Assembly: GCA_902363805.1 (NCBI GenBank)
Contig: CABJBF010000003.1
Coordinates: forward strand, 12,464-76,463
Reading direction: 5' to 3'
Length of the DNA: 64,000 bases
DNA from: Eubacteriaceae bacterium
GTDB taxonomy: Bacteria > Bacillota > Clostridia > Lachnospirales > Lachnospiraceae
Both the position numbers and the translations under genes were made by a program. How positions within the stretch are numbered: position 1 is the first letter of the stretch; the number at the start of each line of letters is the position of its first letter. Below, in pieces: positions 8,498 to 17,136 of the stretch. The notes beneath the pieces are model-generated. The model saw only the letters and a program-made list of their open reading frames with translations, ran no database searches and was not told the origin of the DNA.

Positions 8498-8588
8498 GTT
8501 CTTAACGCAGTTTTTTTGTTCTTAACGTAGTAAAATCTGTTACGAGTGTAAGTTTTCTGTTCTTAACTTAATCATTTTCGTTCCTAAC
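8498..8588 (-). promoter_or_regulatory. Array of AgrA/LytTR-like direct repeats
   Basis: GTTAAGAAC on the minus strand occurs at 8498-8506, 8518-8526 and 8559-8567, with the variant GTTAGGAAC at 8580-8588; a degenerate position falls near 8539. Starts step by 20, 21, 20 and 21 bases, two helical turns each. Two copies fit the AgrA consensus [TA][AC][AC]GTTN[AG][TG] exactly (TACGTTAAG, TAAGTTAAG). A GHKL/LytTR system is encoded immediately to the right. Confidence 0.75.
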
Positions 8589-8681
8589 ACATCTACTTCT
8601 ACATAACCTTCTTACTATCTTTAATTAATCATCAACTTACTTTATCCGCTAACCTTTATATTCACGACCCGTTCAATAAAA

Positions 8682-9971
8682 TTAAATTAGCATTTCTAAC
8701 AAAAATCTGCCATCAACATATTTGATTTGCATTGTGCCGTTATATTTATCCACTACCCTCCTTATGTTTGAAATACCATATCCATGGTTCTTTTTGTCCT
8801 TCTTTGATGTATTTATATTTTTCACATCCACCGGCTGTGATGTATTTTCTATTTTTAAAATTATTCTCTTTTTGTGGTTCTGAATTGTTATTCCTAATTC
8901 TTTCTTTCCTTCAAATCGACTAAAAGCCTCTTTAACATTATCCAATGAATTTGCCAGAATAATACATAAATCAGTTTGTTCTATTCCTACTGACTGTGGG
9001 AATTTTCCAAGAATCTGAATTTTAACATCATCACCATTTTCCTGTTTGATTGCCTGTACTTCGCCATTAATAATGTAATCCGCAACCACATTTCCTGTCT
9101 TATACGTAAAATGTACATCTTTTCTATTTATTAGTTCATTTACATAGTCTCTTGCCTGCTCAACATCATTTTCATTTAACAATGCTGATATTGCATTATA
9201 ATGCTTATTAACATCATGCCTGAAATCCCTTAATTCACTATCTTCCGTTATAAGTCTCTCATAATAATTTTTTTGGTATTTCATACACTCTTCATTCAAA
9301 TCATTAATTTCCATTAAGATTTTTCTTGAGTTTACTACATACACAAACATAACACTCATTGCAATTATTATGACTAAAAATATAACTGCTACAATCATTG
9401 CCATTCTTTGAATGCTCAATGTCATTTCACCTAAATAAGCACCCTGAATACATGCAACTACAATTCCTAAAGTTCCCATTACAGCGATAACAAAAATAAG
9501 TTCTTTAATCTTTATATTCCTTATTACCTCAGCAATATCTTTTCTTCGTTTATACAAAAATATTGCTGCCATAAAAATTACTATAACTCCTATGCAATTA
9601 CCATAGATATAAATTTTTCGTTCATAATCAGCATAATCATTTCCAAGTGAAGTAATTCCAACCAGTATCAGCCAAACCATTAAATCTATAAGCGATACTA
9701 AAACAAACTCTATAATGAATCCTCTTATAATAGTCTGTATTTTTTCATCAAACAGCACTAAAAGAATTACTATTTGAAATATAACTTCTGCTGTAACAGT
9801 AGGCTTATTTACATTAAACAAATAAGCAGCCGTCAAACCTAAAATAGGTATTATTGCATATCTTAATTTACTCTTTCGCAAATTAAATCCCATAATGCCA
9901 ATTGGAAATACTATGTATTTAATGAAGCTTAAAAATGTGCTTAACACCTTTAATCCATAAATCATTAGCAA
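8682..9971 (-). CDS. GHKL-family sensor histidine kinase (AgrC-like)
   Basis: Membrane sensor kinase of 429 residues. About six hydrophobic membrane segments fill the first 215 residues, then a coiled region, the phospho-acceptor box (DFRHDVNKHYNAI) and a GHKL ATPase domain with the N-box ILANSLDNVKEA and the G-box GYGISNIRRVV. This architecture belongs to peptide-sensing AgrC-type kinases. Its start overlaps the response regulator gene by seven bases, so the two are translationally coupled. The signal is unknown and no AgrBD pair is adjacent; the nearest is at 20.1 kb. Confidence 0.92.
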   Translation of the reverse strand: MLMIYGLKVLSTFLSFIKYIVFPIGIMGFNLRKSKLRYAIIPILGLTAAYLFNVNKPTVTAEVIFQIVILLVLFDEKIQTIIRGFIIEFVLVSLIDLMVWLILVGITSLGNDYADYERKIYIYGNCIGVIVIFMAAIFLYKRRKDIAEVIRNIKIKELIFVIAVMGTLGIVVACIQGAYLGEMTLSIQRMAMIVAVIFLVIIIAMSVMFVYVVNSRKILMEINDLNEECMKYQKNYYERLITEDSELRDFRHDVNKHYNAISALLNENDVEQARDYVNELINRKDVHFTYKTGNVVADYIINGEVQAIKQENGDDVKIQILGKFPQSVGIEQTDLCIILANSLDNVKEAFSRFEGKKELGITIQNHKKRIILKIENTSQPVDVKNINTSKKDKKNHGYGISNIRRVVDKYNGTMQIKYVDGRFLLEMLI

Positions 9972-10645
9972 AACCTCGCATTCTCTATACAGAAGCTGGT
10001 GTATTTTTTCTCAACAGACGCTTTTAATCTGCTACTAATCTGAAGAACTGTTCCTCCATGCATATACACTTTACCATTCTTCATTTCTTCCACCTGTTCC
10101 ATGTTAACCAGACATCCTCTGAAAATCTTTATAAATCCTACAGTTTCCAATCTGTCCTCTAAGGCTTTCATACTTTCTCTCAGTAAAAATTCCTGTCCGT
10201 CTGTAAGATACAAATTACAATAAATATGCTCTGATTTAATGTATTCAATATTTCTACTGTCTATGCCTTCTATAAGAACTGTTCCTCTTACTATCTTTAA
10301 AGCTCTCTCTAAAACTACCGGCAACTGATCTTCTATGTATTTCTTTGTAACAAATCCAATAACATTTACTCCAAATGCCTGAGCCATCATCTCTTCATGG
10401 CTCGTTGCAAAAATAATTACTGTATTACTCTTTGCATTCTCTAATTTTTCTTTTACTGCAATACCACCTACCATAGGCATTTCGATATCAAGTATTAAAA
10501 TATCTATGTTCTGATCAGTAATTTCCTGTCCGTCTTTATATTTTTTTATAATTGTTTCTTCGTTGTATTTCTTCGTGACGTCTTTACATACTCTCTCTAT
10601 TCTTTCCCTCATTATATTATCGTCGTCACATATTCCTATAAACAT
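9965..10645 (-). CDS. LytTR-family response regulator
   Basis: Cytosolic DNA-binding regulator of 226 residues. The receiver domain has the acidic pocket CDDD at the start and the phospho-acceptor Asp53 in LILDIEMP; the second half is a LytTR DNA-binding domain (LRESMKALEDRL...IFRGCLVNMEQVEEM). It is first in a two-gene operon with the kinase. The AgrA-like array at 8498-8588 just beyond the kinase gene is a likely target. Confidence 0.93.
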   Translation of the reverse strand: MFIGICDDDNIMRERIERVCKDVTKKYNEETIIKKYKDGQEITDQNIDILILDIEMPMVGGIAVKEKLENAKSNTVIIFATSHEEMMAQAFGVNVIGFVTKKYIEDQLPVVLERALKIVRGTVLIEGIDSRNIEYIKSEHIYCNLYLTDGQEFLLRESMKALEDRLETVGFIKIFRGCLVNMEQVEEMKNGKVYMHGGTVLQISSRLKASVEKKYTSFCIENARFC

Positions 10646-10901
10646 ATTTCATTTCTCCTAAATAAAAATCGTCTATATTTTATCTGTTTGTATTATTTTT
10701 ATTTTTCGTATCTATAATGCATACACAATGCCAATTGCATCTTGCGACCCATCATTATTTTATTAAAATACCCTACTATATATTTTAATATAAATACAAA
10801 TATCTTCAACTGTTTTTTATCGACTTTTCCGATTACTTATTACTTTTTCCTACTTTTTTAATCTATCAAAATAAAATCTTTATATAAATATGTTGTTTCT
10901 A
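10646..10901. other. AT-rich promoter region of the two-component operon
   Basis: About 255 bases upstream of the response regulator gene. It is AT-rich and holds one near-match to an AgrA-like half-box around 10807-10817, but no periodic array, small ORF or clear promoter that I can support. Confidence 0.4.
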
Positions 10902-10947
10902 TAAAAAATACCTAAAAAAACACTTTTTTGTGTAATTTCAGGTATCT
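10902..10947 (-). terminator. Terminator of the CopZ-like gene
   Basis: Reading leftward, ATACCT (10945-10940) pairs with AGGTAT (10913-10908), with an inner CAC/GTG stem, and the transcript continues into a T-run. It lies just after the stop at 10956. Confidence 0.65.
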
Positions 10948-10955
10948 CTGATTTA

Positions 10956-11213
10956 TTATTTTCTTCCAAATAATGAAAACTTCTTTTTTTCATATGGTTG
11001 TGTTTCTATCGACAATACCTTATATCCTGTATCATCAATAGCTTTCTTTACAGCCTCTTCATCTATCTTGTCTTCTGAAATAATTTCCGTTATTCCCTTA
11101 CCGTGAGAAGATGTTACTTTTTTTAATGGTACTGCTTTTCTTACAGCCTCATTAACATGACTTTCACACATTCCACACATCATTCCATCTACTTTTACAA
11201 CTGTTTTATACAT
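10956..11213 (-). CDS. CopZ-like heavy-metal-associated protein
   Basis: An 85-residue HMA domain protein; the metal-binding motif GMMCGMCESHV is near the N-terminus (CxxC) and the tail is basic. It probably carries copper in the cytosol: the promoter directly upstream overlaps a CsoR-type palindrome, while no copper ATPase or csoR gene is visible here. Single-gene unit between its own promoter and terminator. Confidence 0.85.
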   Translation of the reverse strand: MYKTVVKVDGMMCGMCESHVNEAVRKAVPLKKVTSSHGKGITEIISEDKIDEEAVKKAIDDTGYKVLSIETQPYEKKKFSLFGRK

Positions 11214-11230
11214 AATTATGCCTCTTTCTC

Positions 11231-11295
11231 ATACCCTATAGGGGTATAGTTTTTTTTTCATTCCATACTATATCGCTATGATTATGTATTGTCAA
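11231..11295 (-). promoter_or_regulatory. Promoter with CsoR-type copper operator
   Basis: Leftward TTGACA (11295-11290), 17-base spacer, TATAGT (11272-11267). Downstream is the palindrome ATACCCTATAGGGGTAT (11231-11247), the C-run/G-run pattern recognised by copper-sensing CsoR repressors in Firmicutes. The regulator gene is not in the window. Confidence 0.75.
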
Positions 11296-11660
11296 GCAAA
11301 TGTAGATAAGCCTTATTATTGTCTACCTTCTTCTTTCAAATATGCCTTTTCCTATGCAAGGTGCCATATCTAATACGGCACCCGCATAATATTTGAATGA
11401 AAAAGAAATGAGTCATTTCCTGATGTAGGTGTTTTTAATGTGAAACTACAACGTAATTTCACTTTAGACATCTTATTTAACACTATTTAGTTTCCCAGAC
11501 TAATTAATGACACGGAGTTATTAAGATGTCTTCTATCAAAATATGAACTTGTAGGCTTTTAACTGACTTATTTAAGCCTGTGATTGTATAATAACAAAGC
11601 TTAGTCAATTTCAAATATATTCCATGTAAAATTTATGGAAAATTTTACATATAAAAATTG
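11296..11660. other. Gene-free region with several nested inverted repeats
   Basis: Hairpins include TTCAAATAT/ATATTTGAA (11335-11343 with 11389-11397) enclosing GGTGCC/GGCACC, an AGACATCTTA/TAAGATGTCT pair around 11465-11530, AGGCTT/AAGCCT, and ATGTAAAATTT/AAATTTTACAT (11624-11634 with 11640-11650), the last just after the trpZ stop. I see no ORF. A structured RNA, a repeat element or terminators are possible. Confidence 0.5.
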
Positions 11661-12461
11661 CTAGCTTAACAATATCCTATCATTATCAAATTCTTTTTGT
11701 TTCTTCATTGAATACATCTTAATCATGTCTTCCATTGTCATGTTGTCTCTTTCATCTCCTGACAAATCAAGAAGTATTTCCCCTGAATCAAGCATAATCG
11801 TTCTTGTTCCTGTTGTTAATGACTGCTTCATGTTATGAGTAATCATCATTGTTGTTATATTATTTTCACTTACAATTGTCTTTGTAATGTCCATAACCTT
11901 CTGTGCCGTTGCAGGATCAAGAGCTGCTGTATGTTCATCTAACAGTAATAATTTAGGAATTGACAAAGTACACATAAGCAGTGTTACAACCTGTCTCTGT
12001 CCTCCTGAAAGCAAACCTATTTTTGTTTTCATTCTGTCTTCAATCCCCATATTATAACGTGCAAGATTTTCTCTGAAAAATTCAACTTTCTTTTTAGTAA
12101 TTGCTCTTGCAAATGGATTTGAACCCTTAGATGCTCTTGAATATGCTAAAGCAAGATTTTCTTCTATTGTCATATTAGGAGCTGTTCCTTTCATTGGATC
12201 CTGAAATACTCTTCCAATAACTTTAGCTCTTGAATGTTCACTGTCATAAGTTATGTCTTTCCCATCAAGCAAAATATGACCTGAATCAACCATAAAACTA
12301 CCACATATAGCATTGAACAATGTACTTTTACCGGCTCCGTTTGAGCCTACAATTGTTACAAATTCGCCATCTTCTAACTTAAGGCTCATATTGTTAATTG
12401 CTACATGCTCATTTACTGTCCCTTTTTCAAATGTCTTTGAAATATTCTGAATATCTAACAT
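11661..12461 (-). CDS. trpZ: ABC transporter ATP-binding protein, TrpZ type
   Basis: Cytosolic ATPase of a predicted tryptophan importer, 266 residues. It has Walker A (GSNGAGKST), the signature LSGGQRQ, Walker B (LLLDEHTAALDP; note EH instead of the common EP) and the switch His (MMITHNM). I start at MLDIQNI (12461) behind AAAGGCGGC; the permease stop and this start overlap as TAATG. Third gene of the T-box-controlled operon. Confidence 0.9.
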   Translation of the reverse strand: MLDIQNISKTFEKGTVNEHVAINNMSLKLEDGEFVTIVGSNGAGKSTLFNAICGSFMVDSGHILLDGKDITYDSEHSRAKVIGRVFQDPMKGTAPNMTIEENLALAYSRASKGSNPFARAITKKKVEFFRENLARYNMGIEDRMKTKIGLLSGGQRQVVTLLMCTLSIPKLLLLDEHTAALDPATAQKVMDITKTIVSENNITTMMITHNMKQSLTTGTRTIMLDSGEILLDLSGDERDNMTMEDMIKMYSMKKQKEFDNDRILLS

Positions 12462-13396
12462 TATTTCGCCGCCTTTCTCTGTTTTGTCTCTGCAATTTTC
12501 TGTTTTATTGCAGGAACCGCCAGTGTAATTGCTACGATTAATGCACATGTAAATTTCATAAGATTACTGCTCAAATCTCCAAATAAATTTTCTCTAATTA
12601 CAAATGCAACAATTATTTTGTAAACAATTGAACCTACAACTGCTGAAATCATTCCAATAGTTGCTCCTCTTTTTCCAAATACGGCTTCACCTATAATAAC
12701 TGCAGCCAAGCCATATATAAGTGTTCCATTTGCTGTATTTATATCTGCATATCCAACACTTTGTGATGCCATTGCTCCTGCAAGTCCTATTAAGGCATTT
12801 GCAAGCATAAGTCCTATAATCTTTGTTCTGTCAACATTAATTGAAGATGCTCTGACCATATCAGGATTATCTCCTGTAGCTCGTATACAAAGTCCAATAT
12901 GTGTCTTAAAGAACCATATTATTAATGATAAAACTACGATTACAATTATCAAACTAACTACTGATTTTACAACACTTGTTTCAAATTGTCCTCGAATTGC
13001 AAATATCTCTTTTACTTTTTCAAATATAGTAATCTTGTTATAACTTAAGTTCGTTGTTGCACCTTTTTCCGTAAGGGAATAACATACAAGATTTATCGAG
13101 TACAATCCACTCATTGTTATTATTCCCGCAAGTACAGGATGTACCTGCAACTTAGTCTGCAATAAACCTGTAATTGCTCCTGCTACTGCTCCTGCCACAA
13201 TTCCTGCAAATAATGCAAGAATAGGGTGTCCGTTTAATGCAACTAATACTGAAATAACTGCTCCGAATCCAAAACTTCCTTCTGTTGTCAAATCAGGTAT
13301 ATCTAATATTCTAAGTGATATATATATTCCCATTGCCAACAATCCATAGATCAAGCAATCCGGAATGTTTGATATATAATACTGTAATTCAATCAT
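12461..13396 (-). CDS. trpY: ABC transporter permease, TrpY type
   Basis: Membrane component of 311 residues with about nine hydrophobic segments, of the branched-chain/BPD_transp_2 permease type. It sits between the substrate-binding lipoprotein gene (12 bases away) and the ATPase gene (one-base overlap). Assignment to tryptophan rests on the T-box upstream of the operon and the PF04392-type binding protein. Confidence 0.88.
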   Translation of the reverse strand: MIELQYYISNIPDCLIYGLLAMGIYISLRILDIPDLTTEGSFGFGAVISVLVALNGHPILALFAGIVAGAVAGAITGLLQTKLQVHPVLAGIITMSGLYSINLVCYSLTEKGATTNLSYNKITIFEKVKEIFAIRGQFETSVVKSVVSLIIVIVVLSLIIWFFKTHIGLCIRATGDNPDMVRASSINVDRTKIIGLMLANALIGLAGAMASQSVGYADINTANGTLIYGLAAVIIGEAVFGKRGATIGMISAVVGSIVYKIIVAFVIRENLFGDLSSNLMKFTCALIVAITLAVPAIKQKIAETKQRKAAK

Positions 13397-13408
13397 CTTT
13401 GTTCCTCT

Positions 13409-14425
13409 TTAGTTCTCAATTAACTTAACTTCATAATCTGTTTTAATGTTATCTTCGCTAATTCCTAATACTTCCATTGTAGCTTTGTTAACTGTGCAAT
13501 AATCAATTCCTACAACCTGTGCCGGAATATCTTCAACTTTCTTTCCATTTACATAGTCCATTGCAATATCAACTGTTTTCTTACCAATTCCCTTATCATC
13601 AATTGCTAATGTTGCAAAACAGCCTGAAACAACTGTTGTTGCTGATGAACAATATGTTGGAATTTTCTTTTCTTTGCAAATATCTGTTAATGTACTAATT
13701 CCGTCCTGAATAATTGAATCATTTGGAATAAATATCATATCTACACCTTCTGCTACTAATGCATTTGTTGCAGATTCTACATCATTTGATGTTGGTGCTG
13801 TTTTTTCAACATATTCAACGCTTGTTTTGCCTAAATATTCTTCACACTGCTTTGCTGTGTTTGTTGCATTATCCTCATTTCCGCTATAAATGATACCAAC
13901 CTTCTTTGCCGGTGTTACTGACTGAGCAAAATCAATAATGTCTGATACAGGAATTGCATTAGATGTTCCTGTTGCATTCTTATCCGGTTTATCCATGTCT
14001 GTAATTACTCCTGCTGCTACAGGTGCTGATACAGCACAGAAAAATACAGGTGTATCTGTTTCTGTATTAACCATAGCCTGTGTAGGAGGTGTGGCAATAG
14101 TAAATACCATATCATATGTTCCATCTGTCATATTTGTCACAATTGTTGTAAGTGCTGTTGAATCGCCTGCTGCACATTTATATTCTATCTGTGAATCCTC
14201 ATATCCCTGTGCTTTTAATTCATCAATAATACCATCTCTCATATCTGTAAAAGCTCCATTTTCAATCATTGAAACTACACCAACTTTTACTTTTCCATCT
14301 CCATTAGTGTCCTTTGAATCAGTCTTTCCTGAACTGTTGCTTCCGTTTCCTCCGCATCCTGTAAATGCTGTTGCTACCATTCCTACTGTTAATAAAACGC
14401 TCAAAACTTTCTTCATCTTTCTCAT
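13409..14425 (-). CDS. trpX: ABC transporter substrate-binding lipoprotein, TrpX type
   Basis: Secreted lipoprotein with a basic N-terminus, a hydrophobic segment and the lipobox TAFTGC, then a Gly/Ser/Asn-rich tether and an ABC_sub_bind (PF04392-like) domain with two lobes (KVGVVSMIENGAF..., KKVGIIYSGNED...). I start at MRKMKKVLS (14425) because AAAGGAG lies seven bases upstream; a GTG at 14446 would add seven basic residues. First gene after the Trp T-box, so predicted to capture tryptophan or a related compound. Confidence 0.88.
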   Translation of the reverse strand: MRKMKKVLSVLLTVGMVATAFTGCGGNGSNSSGKTDSKDTNGDGKVKVGVVSMIENGAFTDMRDGIIDELKAQGYEDSQIEYKCAAGDSTALTTIVTNMTDGTYDMVFTIATPPTQAMVNTETDTPVFFCAVSAPVAAGVITDMDKPDKNATGTSNAIPVSDIIDFAQSVTPAKKVGIIYSGNEDNATNTAKQCEEYLGKTSVEYVEKTAPTSNDVESATNALVAEGVDMIFIPNDSIIQDGISTLTDICKEKKIPTYCSSATTVVSGCFATLAIDDKGIGKKTVDIAMDYVNGKKVEDIPAQVVGIDYCTVNKATMEVLGISEDNIKTDYEVKLIEN

Positions 14426-14493
14426 CTTTTTTCTCCTTTTCTTCACTTTGAGTTTTTTAACAATCTGGATAACCTCTAGAGTATTTATTGCAT

Positions 14494-14820
14494 AAAAAAA
14501 TCCTTAACAATAACACTTAACAAAATGTTATCATCAAGGACGAAAATACTAAAATAATATTCCGCGGTGCCACCTTGATTCGTAAGAAAAATATCTTACA
14601 CACTCAACGAGTACTATCATACTCTGTGCAACTTACGTATGCCTTCACGTCACAGAATACTAACAAATATAATGCTTTGTTCTGTGCCCTCTGCGGTCCA
14701 TTTATGTGAGCTGCGTTCTGCAAGGATTCCACCAGCCCTTGCTCTCTGTAAGTGCACGATTCACTTTTACCTCCGCATCAACGGTTTTAATGGTCATCTA
14801 TATCGTTGTTTTGAATTATA
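14494..14820 (-). ncRNA. T-box riboswitch, tryptophan specifier
   Basis: Leftward leader before trpX. The conserved T-box sequence AGGTGGCACCGCG lies at 14575-14563. Stem I carries AGAGAG and the GGTGGAA-type distal loop, and the specifier loop reads AAATGGACC with UGG at 14700-14698, a Trp codon. A terminator (14540-14494) with TCCTT/AAGGA arms and a T-run follows, and competes with the antiterminator. Uncharged tRNA-Trp should turn the transporter on. Confidence 0.93.
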
Positions 14821-15000
14821 ACGCTATAAAAAATACAAGTCAATTATTTTTTTATATTTTTGCCACCTAAAATTTTACACTAACTTATATTTTCTATACG
14901 TTTAAATTTTTGCCGTGAAGCAAAATTTATTTCTACTTAAAATTTGTGATAGTGGATTTTAGGCTTACATTATTTTCAAATAAAAATTAAGCATATACTA

Positions 15001-15053
15001 AAAGATGCCGAAACTATTGAGTGCTACGCACCACAATTCCGGCATCTTTTTTT
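15001..15053. terminator. Terminator of the SurA-like gene
   Basis: AAGATGCCG (15002-15010) pairs with CGGCATCTT (15040-15048) with T-rich flanks on both sides. It lies just downstream of the leftward stop at 15056. The region 14821-15000 is AT-rich without a gene. Confidence 0.75.
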
Positions 15054-15055
15054 AA

Positions 15056-15781
15056 TTACTTAACGAATTTATTATCTATATCTTTTACAGATTTTACTTT
15101 TTTGTACTTCTGCTCTTTTGCTGCTTTTTCTTTAATTTTATCTAACTCTTTGTTCCACGCTTTTGTACCCGACTCATTGTTTACATCCGTACCTGGCTTC
15201 TTAACATAATCACTTTCCAATGATTCAACGTACTTTTGAATCGGCAACTGCTTCTGATATACTTCTTTTTCATAAGCCCAATACTCATCTTCTGAATCAA
15301 ACTGTGCTATCACTTTTTTTACATCATCGGCATTCTCAGCTTCATCTGACATTTTCTTCAAATCAGCAATATAATTATCCACTTCTTCATCTGTAACATC
15401 AAAACCTGCTTTTATTGCCTTAACATACATTGCATTAAATTCTTCCATATATTTTACAGCTTCTTTTTCTGCCGTCTTCTCACTTTCTCCCTTAAGCATA
15501 TAAAAAGCCTTTGAAACTTCTATTTCCCTTTTAGTTATTAAAATATCTTTCCCACACTCAAATATTTCATCTGATGCAGAATATGTTTGTGCTGCCGGTC
15601 CGTCAGTTGCAATTCTAAATTTACCTTTACTTCCTGATGTTTCATTTTTGCTGTCATCACTTAAAATTTTACCCCATTGTGACATTACATCATTACCACC
15701 AAGTGCAGTCTTTATTGGAAAATAAGCTATAACTCCTGCAACAGCTACACATAATGCAATAATACTGATTTTCTTTTTCAT
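15056..15781 (-). CDS. Exported SurA/PrsA N-domain-like protein
   Basis: A 241-residue protein with one N-terminal membrane segment or uncleaved signal (IIALCVAVAGVIAYFP). The middle (ITKREIEVSKAFYMLKGES...FDVTDEEVDNYI) resembles the helical N-domain of SurA-type chaperones, but no PPIase domain follows. The C-terminus is Lys-rich. Function is unknown; a surface chaperone-like role is inference. The next upstream gene (dehydrogenase) is 24 bases away, so the two may be co-transcribed. Confidence 0.75.
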   Translation of the reverse strand: MKKKISIIALCVAVAGVIAYFPIKTALGGNDVMSQWGKILSDDSKNETSGSKGKFRIATDGPAAQTYSASDEIFECGKDILITKREIEVSKAFYMLKGESEKTAEKEAVKYMEEFNAMYVKAIKAGFDVTDEEVDNYIADLKKMSDEAENADDVKKVIAQFDSEDEYWAYEKEVYQKQLPIQKYVESLESDYVKKPGTDVNNESGTKAWNKELDKIKEKAAKEQKYKKVKSVKDIDNKFVK

Positions 15782-15805
15782 AAACCACCTCCAAAGTTCT
15801 TCCTA

Positions 15806-16888
15806 CTATTTCATTTTTTCTAATTTGCCCATTGAGCAGGCAACCATTTCTTTTGTAATTTTATAAGGATTATGCTCTATATCTTTCATGGCAACTGCAT
15901 TTTCAGCCAATTCTTCTAACTTGTCCTTTCCAAATTCTAAATCTGCAAGGCATGTTGGAAGACCTACATCTTTACTAAACTTATACACTTTTTCAAAGTC
16001 TTCTTCATTCTTATCTACAAGCAGCAAATTTAATACACCATAACTTACTACTTCTCCGTGCAAATGATTCTTTTCTATGTGTGGATATGCCGTAAGAGAA
16101 TAAAATATTGCATGGGCAAGTCCTGTGTTGTAATCAATTATATGCTCCGCTGTCAAAAATATAGATGCAATACCTGTTGAAACTATAATTGCTAATACAA
16201 CCTGTTCATAGGCATATGAAACTTCCTGCGCATTATTTGATTCCATTGCTTCTTTTCCATATCGAAGAACCGGTTCATAACACATTTTACTTACATCTAC
16301 ACCCATCTGTGTATAGTGATTTAATTCTTCTCCTCTTGAAGACATTGAACTTTCAAAGTACTTTGCCATAGTATCACCCATTCCTGCCCACATATATCTT
16401 GAAGGGGAATGTACTAAAATATCCGTATCAATAAATGCATGTACCGGTGGTGCCTGAAAGAAAAACGGTTCTTTAAATCTTCCATCAGGATAGTACATAA
16501 TGGAAACACTTGTGCAGGCAGAACAGTTTGACGCTATTGTTGGGAATGAAAATACAGGTTTACCACATTTTACCCCAAGACATTTTCCAGTATCTGTTGA
16601 TTTTCCTCCACCAATTGAGAAAATCATATCTGCTTGTTTTACCAAATCATTTTCCATTAATTTTTCTACATTTTCGTAAGTTGCTTCTCCACCATACCAG
16701 ATAAAATCTAATATTTCTAATTTTGATTCTTTGCAGGCTGCTATTATTTTATCCTTTGCGGCTGCAATTGCTTTATGCCCACCTATAGCAATAACCTTTG
16801 TACCATATGGCTCACAAATTTCAGGTATTTTATTATATACTTTATCTCCAATTGAATAACTTGGAAGATGCATACTGTAATTTTCCAT
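15806..16888 (-). CDS. Iron-containing alcohol/glycerol dehydrogenase family protein
   Basis: NAD(P)-dependent dehydrogenase of the Fe-ADH/glycerol dehydrogenase fold, 360 residues. The nucleotide-binding loop reads GGGKSTDTGK and the metal region contains DTMAKYFE, HIIDYNTGLAHAIFYS and HLHGEVV, supplying Asp and His ligands. The substrate cannot be fixed; glycerol or another polyol/alcohol is plausible. A possible structured leader lies 46 bases upstream. Confidence 0.88.
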   Translation of the reverse strand: MENYSMHLPSYSIGDKVYNKIPEICEPYGTKVIAIGGHKAIAAAKDKIIAACKESKLEILDFIWYGGEATYENVEKLMENDLVKQADMIFSIGGGKSTDTGKCLGVKCGKPVFSFPTIASNCSACTSVSIMYYPDGRFKEPFFFQAPPVHAFIDTDILVHSPSRYMWAGMGDTMAKYFESSMSSRGEELNHYTQMGVDVSKMCYEPVLRYGKEAMESNNAQEVSYAYEQVVLAIIVSTGIASIFLTAEHIIDYNTGLAHAIFYSLTAYPHIEKNHLHGEVVSYGVLNLLLVDKNEEDFEKVYKFSKDVGLPTCLADLEFGKDKLEELAENAVAMKDIEHNPYKITKEMVACSMGKLEKMK

Positions 16889-16933
16889 TTATTTTATATT
16901 TCCTTTGCTAAAGTAAAATTAATATTATAGGTA

Positions 16934-17011
16934 AAGGCAGATTATAAATAGCTCTGTGAATATTCCTAAGTCATTCACAAAATGAGCATCAATCCTTTAT
17001 GCTTTTGCCCT
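16934..17011 (-). promoter_or_regulatory. Candidate three-way-junction leader RNA
   Basis: Reading leftward, AGGGCA (17011-17006) pairs with TGCCTT (16939-16934, one G-U). Inside are two hairpins: AGCAT/ATGCT (17003-16999 with 16989-16985) and GTGAAT/ATTCAC (16978-16973 with 16961-16956). It lies in the 5' leader of the dehydrogenase gene. No known riboswitch class is recognised; chance pairing is possible in this AT-rich DNA. Confidence 0.35.
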
Positions 17012-17136
17012 ATCATATAAAGTATAGCACAAATCCGAGAATTTTTTCACTTAATAAAAGCATTGCTTATTTAACGTTTTAGCGATAATATTTTTAATGA
17101 CTATCTACACATTTACAAATTCCGGAGGTTTTTCAA

